From Phytophthora quininea (taxonomy: Eukaryota > Oomycota > Peronosporomycetes > Peronosporales > Peronosporaceae), in the NCBI GenBank assembly GCA_011947345.1, contig JAAVTG010000531.1:186001-250000 (forward strand): DNA of 64,000 nt, in the 5' to 3' direction. Shown in pieces: positions 1-11,400 of this stretch. Both the position numbers and the translations under genes were made by a program. Numbering within the stretch: position 1 is the stretch's first letter; the number at the start of each line of letters is the position of its first letter. The notes beneath the pieces are model-generated. The model did no database searches. It saw only the letters and a program-made list of their open reading frames with translations, and was not told the DNA's origin.

Positions 1-382
1 GCTCACTCGCAGCAGTCGACCGTCCACCTCCTGGCCGTTCATCTCACTAGCAGCCTCCAGCGCCTCGTCGAAGGTCGAATACACCAACGACGCCCACAGA
101 TGGCGAGACGAGTGCTCGGGCTCCACCAGTTTAGCCTCCTCCAGCGTCCCGTAGCCAGCAAAGATTTCATGCAGTCGCATCTCGTCCGTCTTCCAGTGCA
201 GACCTAGCAATAGTGCATAGATTAGAGTCAATGTGAATTGATAGTAAGCAAAGAGACCTACCGATGACGGAGACGTGTGTGGACAGCAGGCGGAAGCTGC
301 TGGGCTGCGCGCTGCAGCGACGCAGTGCGAGCCGCATGCCTTGACGCATCGCCATGGCCATCATGACCAAAATGCGACACAA
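1..382 (-). CDS. Mitochondrial-type RRM RNA-binding protein (5' part of gene)
   Basis: The gene reads leftwards and runs off the window at position 1. The first exon (ATG at 361, or 382 in the same frame, to 262) encodes an N-terminus rich in Arg, Ser and Ala with few acids, which is typical of a mitochondrial presequence. A 58-bp intron (261-204, GTAGGT...TTGCTAG) follows. The second exon gives an RNA recognition motif: the start of beta1 (GLHWKTDE), helix 1 (LHEIFAGYG), an RNP1-like segment (SLVYSTFDEALEA) and the end of the fold (MNGQEVDGRLLRVS). RNP1 is degenerate. By analogy with plant and oomycete organellar RRM proteins it would bind RNA in mitochondria; that location is inferred from the leader only. 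The C-terminus is outside the window. Confidence 0.75.
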
Positions 383-599
383 ATATACAGGTCGTACACA
401 AATATATATAAAGAGTATAGATTATAGGAGTAGGGTTCCATTTCGACATCTTGATAAAAAACCATCAAGCGCAGGAAGGCCCGCGTTGATTACCTTCTCT
501 AGCTGTCCACAGCAGCTCCGCAGCTCATCCGCTTAGTTGGTTGTCGCTGACTTTCATATATCTACGTTGTCCATCGAAATCACGTCGTCTGGAGCTCAA
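383..599. promoter_or_regulatory. Divergent intergenic region between the RRM gene and CASP
   Basis: About 217 bp separate two divergent start codons, so both promoters must lie here. The RRM side is AT-rich (tatatataaag near 404). No clear oomycete initiator was recognised. Confidence 0.4.
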
Positions 600-2782
600 A
601 TGGCGCAGATAGCAGGCGACAAAATGATGATGGAAGTGCCGACGCCCCCAACCAGCAGCGGGGGCGACTCCAGACCCCGCGCACGCATCACTGAGCAGAC
701 AGAGTGTGCTTCCAGTACTGAAGTTCTGGAAGGCCTTTGACCTGGACAGCAAGCGCGTGCAGCTGGACTCCCAGGGCAGCACCATGAAGAGCGACAAGGA
801 CGCCAGTGTGCGCTCCCGCAAGAAGCTGGCAGAGACCACCAAACACTTTCGAAGACTCACTAGCGACGCTGAAAAGCCACTAGTGCTGGGCCTCTATTGA
901 AGGCGTACCAGGAGGAAATCGACCACTTGACCAGACGCGCCAAGTTCTCGGAGAACGCCTTCTTCCAGCTGTACAAGGGACTATACGCTGCACCCGATCC
1001 TGCGCCGGCATTGGCCTTTGTAACGTCGAGCTCTGGGGGCGAAGACTTGACGGAGGAGAACAAGAAGCTGAAGAAGGAGCTGAAGGAATTCGAAGCAGAG
1101 TTTGCGTCGCTCAAGAACCAGGACATTACGATCCGGAACTTGGAGGAACAAGTCGCAGCCGCAGCCAGGGAAAGAGAGGATGCAGTGCATCAGCAAGTAG
1201 AGCAGCGAACGAGGGAGTTGGAGACGCAAATGGAAAACGCCAAGCTAGAATGGGCCCAGCAGCGACGCGACTACGAGCGACAACTAGAATCTTCTCGTGC
1301 TGAGCTACGCGAAGCCTTTTCTCGTATGGATGCCATGCAGTCGGACTTGTTTGCCCACAAGCAGCGCTCTGGGTTGGCTCGCAATGCGCTTGATGCCGAG
1401 ATGGAGGCGATTTCGCAGGAATCGATTCTCTCGCAGACGTTGCAGTTGGAGAACGCGCAGCTCAAGAAACAGCTAGATGAGTTACTGAGTGCTTCCACCT
1501 CATCCGAGACTTTTGACGTGCATACGTCCGCTTCATCGAATGCCGGTGTGGATACTGCTGGTGAAGGCCTTCAGTCTGCGAGAGAAGTGCAGGCTGAACA
1601 AGATGCGGTCGTTGCAGCACTTCGACAAGAGGTGTTCCGTCTCAAGGAGGCAAAAGCAACAGCAAGTGCTGCTGCGACAGAAGAGTCTGCGCGTCTCAAG
1701 ACTGCATTGGAAAAAGCTGAGCAAGCAAAAGAGACTTGGAGGGTCAGTTGGCTGCACGGCCCACGATCGAGAAGTTCCACGAGGTCACCCGCAAGCTGCG
1801 CGTCCTGCAGCAGCTTGAATACAACATCGTGGATGAAGACGAGGTCAAGGGTGACAATTCTTCTGTAGACACAGAAGCTACGGGCGATAGCAAGAGTGCG
1901 AATGGTCTAGAGGCAGCCACAGTCGAGGTCGAGAAGATTTTGGTGTCTCGTGTTCGTCGTCTCGAGCATTCTCTCCAGGAATGTGAACGGACGCTGGTCG
2001 CTCGTTCGACGGCACTGCAGATGGCCCAGGATGAGGTACACACCCGTGACGCTCAAATTCGAGAGCAAGCCACGCTTGTGCGCAGCCTCGAAGAAAACGT
2101 GGCAGCGTTGGAGAAAGCCCGTCGAAACCGTGCTCCTGGGGTTATCGCTGGCGATATTGGGTCGGAAATTCTCATGGATGCTATGGAGGACCAATATACC
2201 GGGACATTGGTCTCCTCTCGTGGCAGTTCCACAAACTTAGCAGTCGACGTAGCTTCTTCTTCCTCCGCCACCTCATCCGACAGCAAGATGCTGGAGATTG
2301 TGCGTGGCCAGCGTGACAGATTCCGCGAGCGGATGAAGGAACTTCAGAGCGAGAAGACTCGCATCGAAGAGCTTGCTCAATCGTATAAGAGCACGGTGGC
2401 TCGCCTCGAGACTGACAACATGCAGCTGTACCACAAGATCCGCTACTTGCAGAGCTACGGCGACGGCGGGTCCGCTGGCTCACGTGTGGCACCGAATTTC
2501 TCCTCACTTGAAGATGGAACTGGCGCATCTGATGTGGAGGCTCGATACCGCGGCATGTATGAGGAGAAGATGAATCCGTTCGTACAGTTCAACAAGATGG
2601 AGAACCAGCAGCGCTTTACGAACTTGAACCCCGTGGACAAAATCCTCCTGACGAGCGCCAAACTCCTTCTGAGCCATCGCATCACGCGCAACATGGCGTT
2701 CGGCTACATCTTGCTGCTGCATCTTCTGGTTTTCGCCACGCTCTATTCGTTCATCCATGGCTGCGGCATCAGCAACGAGTAA
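600..2782 (+). CDS. CASP-type golgin (CUX1-CASP family), coiled coil with C-terminal membrane anchor
   Basis: This is the oomycete version of CASP, a tail-anchored Golgi coiled-coil protein that takes part in intra-Golgi retrograde vesicle tethering. The family N-terminus is visible (KFWKAFDLDS, then LLKAYQEEIDHLTRRAKFSE and YKGLYAAPDP), followed by about 500 residues of coiled coil. The CASP C-terminal signature comes next (YEEKMNPFVQFNKMENQQRF, LNPVDKILL, then the single membrane span FGYILLLHLLVFATLYSFIH). The reading frame breaks three times. Near 712 one extra base lies just before the first conserved block. Near 892 a C appears lost from GGGCCC, and near 1735 a T is lost before LEGQLAARPT. 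Both flanks of each break are conserved family sequence, so sequencing error is more likely than decay. The ATG at 600 is the first that reaches the conserved part. The gene is probably single-exon. Confidence 0.85.
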
Positions 2783-2931
2783 AAGTGCTCATGTTTGACA
2801 AGCATGAAGATAAGCCATTTCCTTTTTTCATAAAAAATGAACGTGTACTAAATCGATCACACATACAAACATCAAGTATCCTACCAAACTAAACATTACA
2901 GCCCCTCTAAACCTCACTTCGCAACAGACAA

Positions 2932-3417
2932 ATGGGTGTGTGGAACACTGCGGCCAAGACGGCGCTGTGGCTGCCCGTAGGCGTCGCCGTGAACGCGCTG
3001 GTGGTGAGTCTGGCCAGCGTCAAGGGACGCTCCATGCAGCCGGAGCTCAACGACGGCCTGACGCAGGACGCGGTGCGCGACCGCGTGCTGTTGGACAAGT
3101 TCTCGATCCAGATCCGTCATCGCTACCGGCGGGGCGACGTGGTGGTCTTGGAGTCCCCGGAGGCGGTGGGGCAGCTCCTGATCAAGCGGCTGGTGGCTCT
3201 GGAGGGAGATCTCGTGACGGATCGCAGCGGGGGCCACCGCATGATCCCTGCAGGCAAGTGCTGGGTGGAAGGAGACAACCCCACGTTCAGCGACGACAGC
3301 GACGCGTTCGGCCCCGTGCCACTGGCGCTGATTGACTCGAGAGTGGTGGCGGTCGTGTGGCCGCCCAGCCAAGTGAAGTTCGTGAGCAGTAAACTGCCCG
3401 ACCGAGTCAACGTATAG
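2932..3417 (+). CDS. IMMP2L: Mitochondrial inner membrane protease subunit 2-like (IMP2/IMMP2L)
   Basis: A 161-residue S26-family signal peptidase. The N-terminus is a short hydrophobic stretch (ALWLPVGVAVNALVVSLASV) that would anchor it in the inner membrane. The catalytic Ser is in GRSMQPELN (about residue 36). The catalytic Lys is in LIKRLVALEGD (about residue 84), preceded by the family box RRGDVVVLESP. The third box, CWVEGDNP...D...FGPVPL, and the closing VWPPSQ are also present. Length and motifs match IMP2, which trims presequences of intermembrane-space proteins together with IMP1. The frame is intact, with no intron. It lies 150 bp after CASP on the same strand with its own short upstream region. 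Confidence 0.9.
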   Translation: MGVWNTAAKTALWLPVGVAVNALVVSLASVKGRSMQPELNDGLTQDAVRDRVLLDKFSIQIRHRYRRGDVVVLESPEAVGQLLIKRLVALEGDLVTDRSGGHRMIPAGKCWVEGDNPTFSDDSDAFGPVPLALIDSRVVAVVWPPSQVKFVSSKLPDRVNV

Positions 3418-3640
3418 AGCAGGAAGCAGGAAATCCATCGGACGTACCTAGAGCACCCCCACAAGACAGCAGTTGAGTTGGACGTGCAAACTGAATGCTA
3501 CATATCCACTTGGTAGTTTGTGTGTCCAACGATGGCAGGTAGGTTGGGAAGGGCTTGATGGTCCGCCCTGCTGTTTTGTCCTTTTACGTTAGTTTGCGAT
3601 TTTCTTATAAGAAAATCAAGAGGCAAGAAACAGCGGAGCG

Positions 3641-4717
3641 ATGTTCGGGTTCAACGTGAACAAGCTCAAGCCCAACCTTAAGATGGCAGTGCACCGCATC
3701 GGCATCGTCAAGAACAAGAAGGCCAACGCGGCGCTGACCCAGCGGCGCGAAGTGGGCGGCTGCTGGCCGAAGGTAAAGAGGAGAAGGCGCGCATCCGCGT
3801 GGAGGGCATCATCCGCGACGACTTTACCATGGAGGGCTACGAGATCCTCGAGCTGCTGTGCGAGCTGCTAGCGGAGCGAGCGGTACGTTGCAGTGGAGTC
3901 TCCCTCTCTGCTCTTATTGTTCTCGTCCTGACGCTGTTTAACTGTTGCAGAACCTCATCAAGACTGAGAGCGACTGTCCGTACGACATGCGCGAGGCCGT
4001 TTGCACGCTCATTTGGGCCGCCAGTCGCACGGAGATCCCCGAGCTGGCCGAGGTCAAGAAGCAACTCACCAAAAAGTACGGCCAGGACTTTGAGGCTGCT
4101 GCCATCCGCAACGTGGACGGCTGCGTCAACGAACGCGTCATCCAGAAGCTCAGCGTACAGCCACCCAGCGCTTTCCTCGTGGTCAATTACATGAAGGAGA
4201 TCGCCAAGGAGTTCCAAGTGGACTGGGAGCCGGACGAGGAAGAGGTGGCGGATCCGCTCGCCCCTATCCCGGCGCCTACGGGCGCCACCGTCGTCAGCGG
4301 AGCCGTCTCCGGACCAGACTTTGCCGCGCTCTATGCCCAGGCGCCTCCTCCAGGCCACATTCCGTCCTACTTGCCGAGTGTGCCGTCCGGGAGGCCTGAC
4401 GGGGCTGCTGCCACACTGTCCAGAAGGACGGTCGACACGTACACGAACCAGCCGACGCACTTTTACTCCGAATCCACAAGGTCGCTGGCTCCGCAGGAAT
4501 ACCATGATCCACCAGTGGAACCGGCACAAGCACCGCCAGTTCCTGCCCCATACAATGATGTCCAGCCAACCCAGCTCCCACCGCTGCATCTTCGGCAGCA
4601 GCCCCTGCAACAATGCAGGGAGGCGTCCCAGATTTCGACGAGCTCACAGCGCGCTTTGAAAGGCTGCGCAAGCGGCAGGACCGACATGACCAAGACAACG
4701 CCTCGTTCACGTTTTAG
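3641..4717 (+). CDS. IST1: IST1-like ESCRT-III associated protein
   Basis: IST1 helps ESCRT-III and the Vps4 ATPase in endosomal sorting and membrane abscission. The protein starts with the IST1 helical core (MFGFNVNKLKPNLKMAVHRI, then RIRVEGIIRDDFTMEGYEIL, ending RNVDGCVNERVIQKLSV). A Pro-rich linker follows, and the last residues read FDELTARFERLRKR, a MIT-interacting motif of the MIM1 type that binds Vps4. One intron is clear: 3881-3950 (GTACGT...TTGCAG) between LLAERA and NLIKTESD. Two single-base losses break the frame: near 3763 in GGCGG (before the LLAEGKEEKAR segment) and near 4582 in CCACCG (before the Ala-rich stretch leading to the MIM). The stop used here (4715-4717) belongs to the frame with the MIM. 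Confidence 0.85.
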
Positions 4718-5595
4718 AAGTCTGCAAGTTTTGCTTTCAGGGATTGTCAATTGAGGCATGTGCAGTCTTAAAACTTGGCGTGTCATGACCGTTGCTGGGA
4801 CTAATAGATGTTGCTGCCACCGTCGACTTGCTGTTCGCAGGCACTCGACCTCTGTGCGTCTTGCCCAAATGCAAACGTCGGGAGCTCCCCGTGCAAGACT
4901 TTGTGCAGGACAACTGCCGGTGCGATGAAAACTTGGTGGCAACTGGATCGTGCTGTAGACGAAGAGCAGGATGCACCAGCAATCAAGAAAAGAGTGCACT
5001 TGTGAAGCGAGCTGTTGCATAAGAGTGTGTCAAGAAGTCTTTCACTACGCCAGAGGAGTCTTTCCATTCCGCTGGACTTGTCGTTCTGGTGACTTGGTTG
5101 CTCGTTTTCGCCAGTGCGCACGACTGGTTTCTTGCATGCAATGGCACGTCTGCATTCAGCGTGTGTAAGCTGCTTATTTGACGTCAGCAAACTCCGTGGC
5201 ACTTTGAGCCAGACGACGGAACCGGAATGTACAGTGAGCATGCGAAGACGACAATGAACGCGCGATCACGATGACTCGTGACTTGAGTCTATCGCCGTGA
5301 TAACGAGCACACACACACCGCCTGCGATCAGCGCGACCAGAGCTGACACGGATGCTGATGACCAAGTTTCTATGCTGGATCCACCACCGACAAGAACTTC
5401 TCGCAAAGAAATGGACTCGTTGGAAAATACCTTATCGTTTGGTGCATTTATCGCGAGGCTGCCAGTTTGGTGATGCAGACCTGCAGCCTCTTGAACGCGC
5501 CGAACTAACTGCTCTTGTAAATACACATCAAAGCACTCTATGATACAGAGACGATGGTCGTCGATAGATAGAAGGTGGGGAACCCCAAAGGCTCC
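4718..5595. other. Intergenic region with weak minus-strand coding signal
   Basis: No confident gene. On the minus strand, 5526-5266 is open and ends in a convincing single membrane span followed by a short polar tail (SALVALIAGGVCVLVITAID, then SSHESS and stop). This could be the last exon of a small tail-anchored or type I protein. No ATG in that frame and no clear upstream exon could be assigned. Confidence 0.25.
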
Positions 5596-6406
5596 CTAGT
5601 TGCAGAAGCGGCGGATGCGAGCCGAGTCGGACTGGCTGATGAGCGCGTTGGTCTTGCAGTCGATGGAGCAGAAGCCGTCGACCGGCGCCAGCGCCTTCTG
5701 GAAAGACTGGGCGCAGTTGCGGCACTTGGACGTCTCCGAGTGGATGGCGTTGCCGTAGTGGGACGTGCGCTGCTCGAGCGTCACTTCCTCGCTCAGGATG
5801 TAGAAGGCGCTACGGCCGGAGCCGGTCCAGGGCTTGACAGTCACGTAGCCGTAGTCCACGAGTCGGAGGAACAGCGCCGCACAGCCCGTGCGGTTCTTCA
5901 TCAGTTCGTTGTCCACAAGCCAACTGACGGCCTCGGACTGCACAAAGTACTGATACATGAGCTTGGAGCGCTTGTTGCGCGAGTACGAGGCCAGCACCTC
6001 GACGGCGCGGAAGACCAGCTCCTCCTCGACATCGCCCAGCTGCTCGTTGTCCGACGACTCGGACGAGACCGCAGCCGTCTCGAGGCCCGTCAGACTGTGG
6101 GCGGACGGCGACGCCTCGAGCGAGCTCTCGGCCAGCGCGTGGCAGTGCGTGCAGACGCGCACGCGGCCCTTGTAGCCGAGCTCGGGCAGCCGCACGTAGA
6201 AGGGCGAGCACTCGGCGCACACGAGCTCTCCGCAGGCGCGGCAGTGGTGGCGGCGGCGCGTCCAGATAGAGAATCGTTGCCGCAGCACAGACACGAGTCG
6301 CTGGCGGCATCGGGGCGCCACTGCGGCGGGCTGGAGCTGTCGGTCTTGGCCGGCGAGGGCTGCGCAGCGCCAGCGGCGAGTCGCACGCAGTCACGGACAC
6401 GCCCAT
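5596..6406 (-). CDS. FYVE zinc finger plus DEP domain protein
   Basis: A FYVE-type finger comes first: W-x-x-D-like start (QWRPDAASDSCLCCG), then the basic phosphoinositide-binding patch WTRRRHHCRACG, the pair VCAECS and the last CTHCH. It should bind PI3P on endosomal membranes. A DEP-like domain follows (VLASYSRNKRSKLMYQYFVQ, SEAVSWLVDNELMKNR, ALFLRLVDYGYV). The C-terminus adds another Cys-pair segment (CRNCAQSF ... CSIDCKTN), which may bind zinc. The frame breaks near 6278 (one base lost between CLCCG and RFSIW, inside the FYVE fold). A second shift near 6350 is likely, because the ATG at 6406 is not in frame with the finger. FYVE/DEP combinations are expanded in oomycetes. The N-terminus is uncertain. 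Confidence 0.75.
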
Positions 6407-8476
6407 CTGGAGGTGGAGCCTCTCTGTCTCTCTGGTCGAAGTACGCAACGCAAGCGAAATTGGGAAGTGAGAGCTGGAGCCACAGGGCGAGTTCCGAGAC
6501 GAGCTGGTCGGGCTCTGTACACTCGGCCCATCACCGCATTTTCAGGTGGAATGGAATGATTGCCGCAAATGAGACTTGGCCAGGGGAAATGCAGGACAAG
6601 ATGGCCACCTTGATCTCGACGCTTGCTGCGGAACACTTCAAACCTGCTGCTCCAATCTGGCAGCTCGTGAAGCTGTTGCTGTAATAGGACATTACACCTT
6701 TCGCCTGCAGAGCCGGCCGCCGCCTGGTGTGAATTCAGTTCGCTGCAGCTCGCCGTTCCCGAGCCCCGACAACCAGAGGCAAGGCGGGAATTCCCAGCGT
6801 TCATTTCGCATGCATCGCGGCCGATTTGCGGGCCCGCTCTCTCGCCCTGTTACTTGACGCAGCTTGGACTGCTCGCCACGCGGCCATGCTGCGCTGCTCG
6901 ACTACTGCGATGGGTGGCGCCAAGCCGTCCGAGTCGCGCGAGACTGCCCGTGAAGCTCAGAAGACGCGCTTTGGCCGCTGCTTTCCTGTCTGTCATTTAA
7001 CATTGCAGCGCACACGAAGGTGGTCGAGGGCGGGGCTTCCCCGAAGAACGACCGCGGTGGTGCTGTGGTGGGGCTGTCTGCTACGCGTTTTGCGGTCTGA
7101 TTTTCTTCGAGAAGAACGTCAAGACCGGAGAAACCGAGCGACATGTTGTTTGTGCTTCAGCTTGAGCCTCGCTACAAGCCCTCGCTACAAGCCGCTTGCG
7201 TTTCCAAGACCGGCAGTGTCCTGTGTCGAGTCCGTCGTTTGAGCCAGCACCCGACAAACGGCCTCGGCGTCTTTTACAAGGAGACTGGGCTCGTCTGGTA
7301 AGAGTAGCACCAGACCTTGATTGATCTGCGCGGTGCGTTGCTGTAGAAAAGCGAATTGTCCGTCCACCAAGCAAACCTGCACTTCAACGACTCCCTCAAG
7401 CAGCAGCGGAGGCTTGGGACCGCCGCAGCACGTGAAGTGGCCGAGGATTTGGCTCTGGCGTCGCGCGGGGCCTCCTCCTTCGTCGAGGAAACGCTGCAGC
7501 ACTATCCTCGCTTCAAGCACAATCTGCAAAGGGCAAGACGACCCGACGATCATCTCTCTCTCTCTCTCTCTCTCAGCTGCAGCGCCGCCAAAGTCTTCCT
7601 CGTCCATCCCGGTGCATTGCGCAAATGTCCTTGGAACTGCCAGACGTCTGCGAGGTGAGCCCAACGACAGCCATCCGCTCCAGCTCAGGTTGGCTTGGAA
7701 GCACTCCGTCTGGCCATCTGGATTAGCGCAATCGACCATGAAGGATGCGCGTTATCACAAATGCCTTGTCTGCCGGTGCTGGTCAACTTGCCTCCTGCAT
7801 CAGCGGCGGCAACGCAAGGTACTGCTGCTACAACCTCCATGTTTAACGCTCGCTTGCATGGTGCCATCGAGCTTGAAGCGACTATCTGCTGTATCGAGGA
7901 GTCGAAATTGAATCGCTCCGCTACAAACGTCAGCGACACAATCGGACACCACACAGCGACGACAAGCGGCACTCATTTTCGAGCGCCGTGTTCGCCATCA
8001 CCAGACCGCACCGCCACGGCGGCCAGCACTTCCAAGCGCCACCACCATGACGAGCGCTCGGTGGCAGTGCGTGTTAGTGCAAGTCCCGCTGCCTCCGGGC
8101 TGATCCAGTGCGTTGCCGGCGAGTGGGACGCCGGACTTGGTGTCTCAGTTCGTCAATGAGGCCGCTGAAAATGGTTGGCGCTGCGGACAGCTTGGCGACT
8201 GACAAGCGCGAATATCACGCGCTTCAGAGTGGATTTGAAGCCTTCCTGTCGCCTTCCCTGAGCAGCAGTGCTCGTCCACCCAACAAGCTGGTGGTCCATT
8301 TTGGCTTCCAAGCGTCGAGGTCAAGGTAAAAATCGCGAACGCATTGGCGTGCTGGATCGGCAGGACCTGGCCGTCTTCGCGCCTCGCCATCTCTTCGGCT
8401 CCACAGTCCGGACCAGTCTCCACCACCCGATGGCTTTGATGTGCTGAAGCCATGTCTCGTCACGTTGAAGTTGTCT
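6407..8476. other. About 2 kb without a confident gene; contains a (CT)n tract
   Basis: Several overlapping open frames of 60-190 codons occur on both strands, but none shows a recognisable domain, and no frame extends cleanly across splice-like borders. The best minus-strand candidate starts at 7616 (MDEEDFGGAAAERERER) and stays open to 7185. The best plus-strand stretch lies at 7356-7530. A CT microsatellite at about 7553-7574 ends in CAG and could act as a plus-strand polypyrimidine tract. A short unrecognised gene may be hidden here. Confidence 0.3.
7553..7574 (+). repeat. (CT)n microsatellite
   Basis: About eleven uninterrupted CT units followed directly by CAG. Such a tract could be a simple repeat or the pyrimidine tract of a plus-strand intron. 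On the minus strand it encodes an Arg-Glu run. Confidence 0.8.
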
Positions 8477-11400
8477 TTACAGACAGTACAAGCGGGTGCC
8501 GCTCAGCACTCGCTTCATGAGCGTCTTGCGCAGCGACAGCACCGGCGCGCAGCCTCGGTCCTGGCCGGAATAGTATTCGAGCTCGAGGAAGCCTGCGCGG
8601 TTTACGCCGCCTTCCTTGTTGTCTTCTTTTTCCCATCGCGCGGGCAGCTTCCAGCCAGGAATGCCCGGCTCGCCTATCACCAGCGTGAAGCTCTGGTTGA
8701 GCCAGTTCTCGCCCGGCTCGCCGATGGCCAAGTCCACCAGCAGTTTGGTCATCTCGCGCTCGTCGTGCACCGCCAAGTTGAGCGCGTAGAAGCGCTCGGG
8801 CGCCATGGGGTTCATGACGTTGAGCAGCCCCAGCATCCGAGCACACACGAGCTGCTCGTTGCGGGACATGGCGTCGTAGAGGCGAAAGAAGTTGGGCAGG
8901 TCGATCACACGCGAGAAGAGGATGCGGGCCGTCTCGGGCCGCGCGTGGAAGTTGGCCGGCATGCACGAGATGATCTTGGCGGCCTGCTCGCAGGACAGCC
9001 AGCGGTCGCAGATGGCCGACTCGATCTGCACCATCTTGAGCCCCACATTCTCCTTGGTGGCTCCGGTCAAGCGGAAAGTGTAGGCGTGATCCACGACGAA
9101 CTTCCAGCCGCGCTTTAAGATGGAGGCGCGAGTCTTATTCCAGAACTCGTCCTGCGTGATGGTGGTGTGGTGAGTTGGGTCGGTGGCTTTTTCTGCTTCG
9201 TCGTCGTCGGACGTGGGTGGAGGTTGCACAGGTTTGGCTTGTCGGACGCCTCGTTCACGCTGGGCGCGAGTCGGTCCCAGTGCACCGAGAGCATCAGGTA
9301 GAACGACGTCCATCTGCAGGATGTCGATGAGCTGGTCGAAGCGTCTGTCGCTAATTGGTGTCGTGCCCCGTTTGGGTCTCGTGGTGCTCACGTAGTCGAA
9401 GCAGAGCTTGCCGCGACGAGGCAGCACGTGGAAGAAGCTGTTGGTCAAGACGATGCTGTGGCCGTCTAGCTCTTCGTTGCGGAAGTTCTCCCAGTTGCCG
9501 TGCTGGGACGTGTCGGCTCGACCCGAGCGCAACTTCGAGAAGAGCTTCTCGCTCTGTGCCACCTCAGCCAGTTTGTTGAGCGCGATGCGGTCTTTATGCT
9601 TGCCCAAGTCGAAAACGTAGTGCGCCGTGGGGTTGCCAAGCACCACCGAGTAGGCGCTACCCATGCGAGATTTCAAGCGACAACGCTGCATGAGCGTCAA
9701 TGTCCGAGCCACCAACGTCTGCGCCTCTTTCGCCGTCAGCATTTGCGGCAGCAAGAGCGCGATCATCTCGATCTTCTTGCTCTCTGGTTTGAGGTATTCA
9801 CAGGTGTCAAGAAGCTGGTAGGCTTGGACAGACGTGAGGCGGATCTCCGAGTCGTACATGGCCACATGGAAGAGATCGTCTCGTTCGGTCTTGGAGGTGG
9901 CGAGCTCCGTGATGTTGCGGATCAGCAAATCGAGTCCTGTGCGAGATATTTTGCCCTGTCGGAAGGCCTCGTCGTTGGTGGCAAAAGCTTCACGGTCGTA
10001 GAGGAAGTCGATGTCTAAAAGACCATCTTCCGGGATGACCCACGGCTTCTGTGTGGACGCATCCAACAGTGACACGAGCGGGACGTCGTTGGCGCCGAGA
10101 TCGTCGTCCGACTGGCCGAGCAGTTTGCTCTTGATGCGGTCCAGCAGTCGGTCCTTCATGAACTCGACGAACTCAAACTCCTCCATCTCGCCGTCTCCGC
10201 TGATGTCGTAGGCGGCGATGGCGTCGGCGATCTCCTTGTCGTCGTAGTTATTGATGCCCAACATCTTGAAGGCTTCCTCGATCTCATCGGCGTCAATTTT
10301 ACCGGATTGGTCTCCGTCGATCATTTGAAACAAGGCATGAAAAAGGAAGGCGCTGAACTCGCCCTCCTCGATGAATCCGGAGTTGTTGTAGTCGAACTGG
10401 TCCAACATAGACGACAAACTCTCCATCTGAGGCACCAGGCCGATCTGGTTGAGCACCGCCATGAGCTCGTCCTGGTCGATATATCCAGACTTGTCTCGGT
10501 CCACATTGGCGAAGAGCGCGTCGAGGCCTCTGGTCTCCAACGTCGTTTCTTCTCCACCGACTTCGGCGTTGCGACTGCCACCGGCTCCTTTATGCTGCTC
10601 GACCACGAGGTTCTCCTTCTTGATCAACGTGATCGGTCTTTTGGCCGACGTGGGCGACTTGTACTCCATCCGTAAGAATCGACAGCCTTTCCTCGTTGTC
10701 GACAGCCGAACGAGCTCCATGATGATCATCTTGTCGTACGCTTCCGCCAGGTTGAGGGAATACCTGCCGGCGGGTTCTCTCGGATTGAAAATGCGAGTGG
10801 TTTTCGCGTCAAACACCGGTAATGCCTGCAGGTTGTACTCAGTATTGGAAGGAGTCTGGTTCAGTCCTCGAGTATCTGCTGGGTTTGACGACGCTGTCGC
10901 TGTTGGCAGTTGAGGAGCCGACGAATTGTTTGACAGCATGCTGGAGCCCAGATTGCACGCGTGCATCTCGATGGTGCAGCCGACAGCGGTTCGATTGGCA
11001 CACAGAGCTGCCATGAGTAACTGGCCGCCTTCTCTTCCGATGTTGTTGCCATTGAGCTGCAGGGATCGCAGTGTGCTGTTGGAACGGATCGCGTTGGCCA
11101 GCACCATCGCGCCTTTCACACCGACACTATTGTACGACAGATCCAACACCTCAAGCGTTTGGTTAAATCGTAAAGCTTCGCCAAACATCATGGCGCCGGC
11201 GTCTGCGCACGCGTTGTAGGACAATTTGAGCTCCACCAGAGTTTGGTTGTTGCGAATGGAGTTCGCGAGCGCGATGCTACTCTCCAGGCGAAGATAATTC
11301 CACGACAAGTCGAGGTGCACCAGTACAGGGTTCACATGCAGCATGTTGGCGATGGCCTCGCCGCCGGTGGTGAAATCTGGCTGCACGACGTTGAGGTTCT

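Noticed and set aside
600..2782. CASP as a pseudogene because of three frame breaks
   Set aside because: All family signatures from N-terminus to membrane anchor are present and well preserved, and the same type of break affects many conserved genes here.
5575..6684. 369-codon plus-strand frame opposite the FYVE/DEP gene
   Set aside because: It is the antisense shadow of the FYVE/DEP coding sequence; the minus strand carries the zinc-finger cysteines and DEP motifs.
8441..10018. Plus-strand open frames antisense to the LRR/EF-hand gene (up to 225 codons)
   Set aside because: They are mirror frames of a GC3-rich coding exon; translations show no domain, and the minus-strand frame is intact with clear EF-hands.
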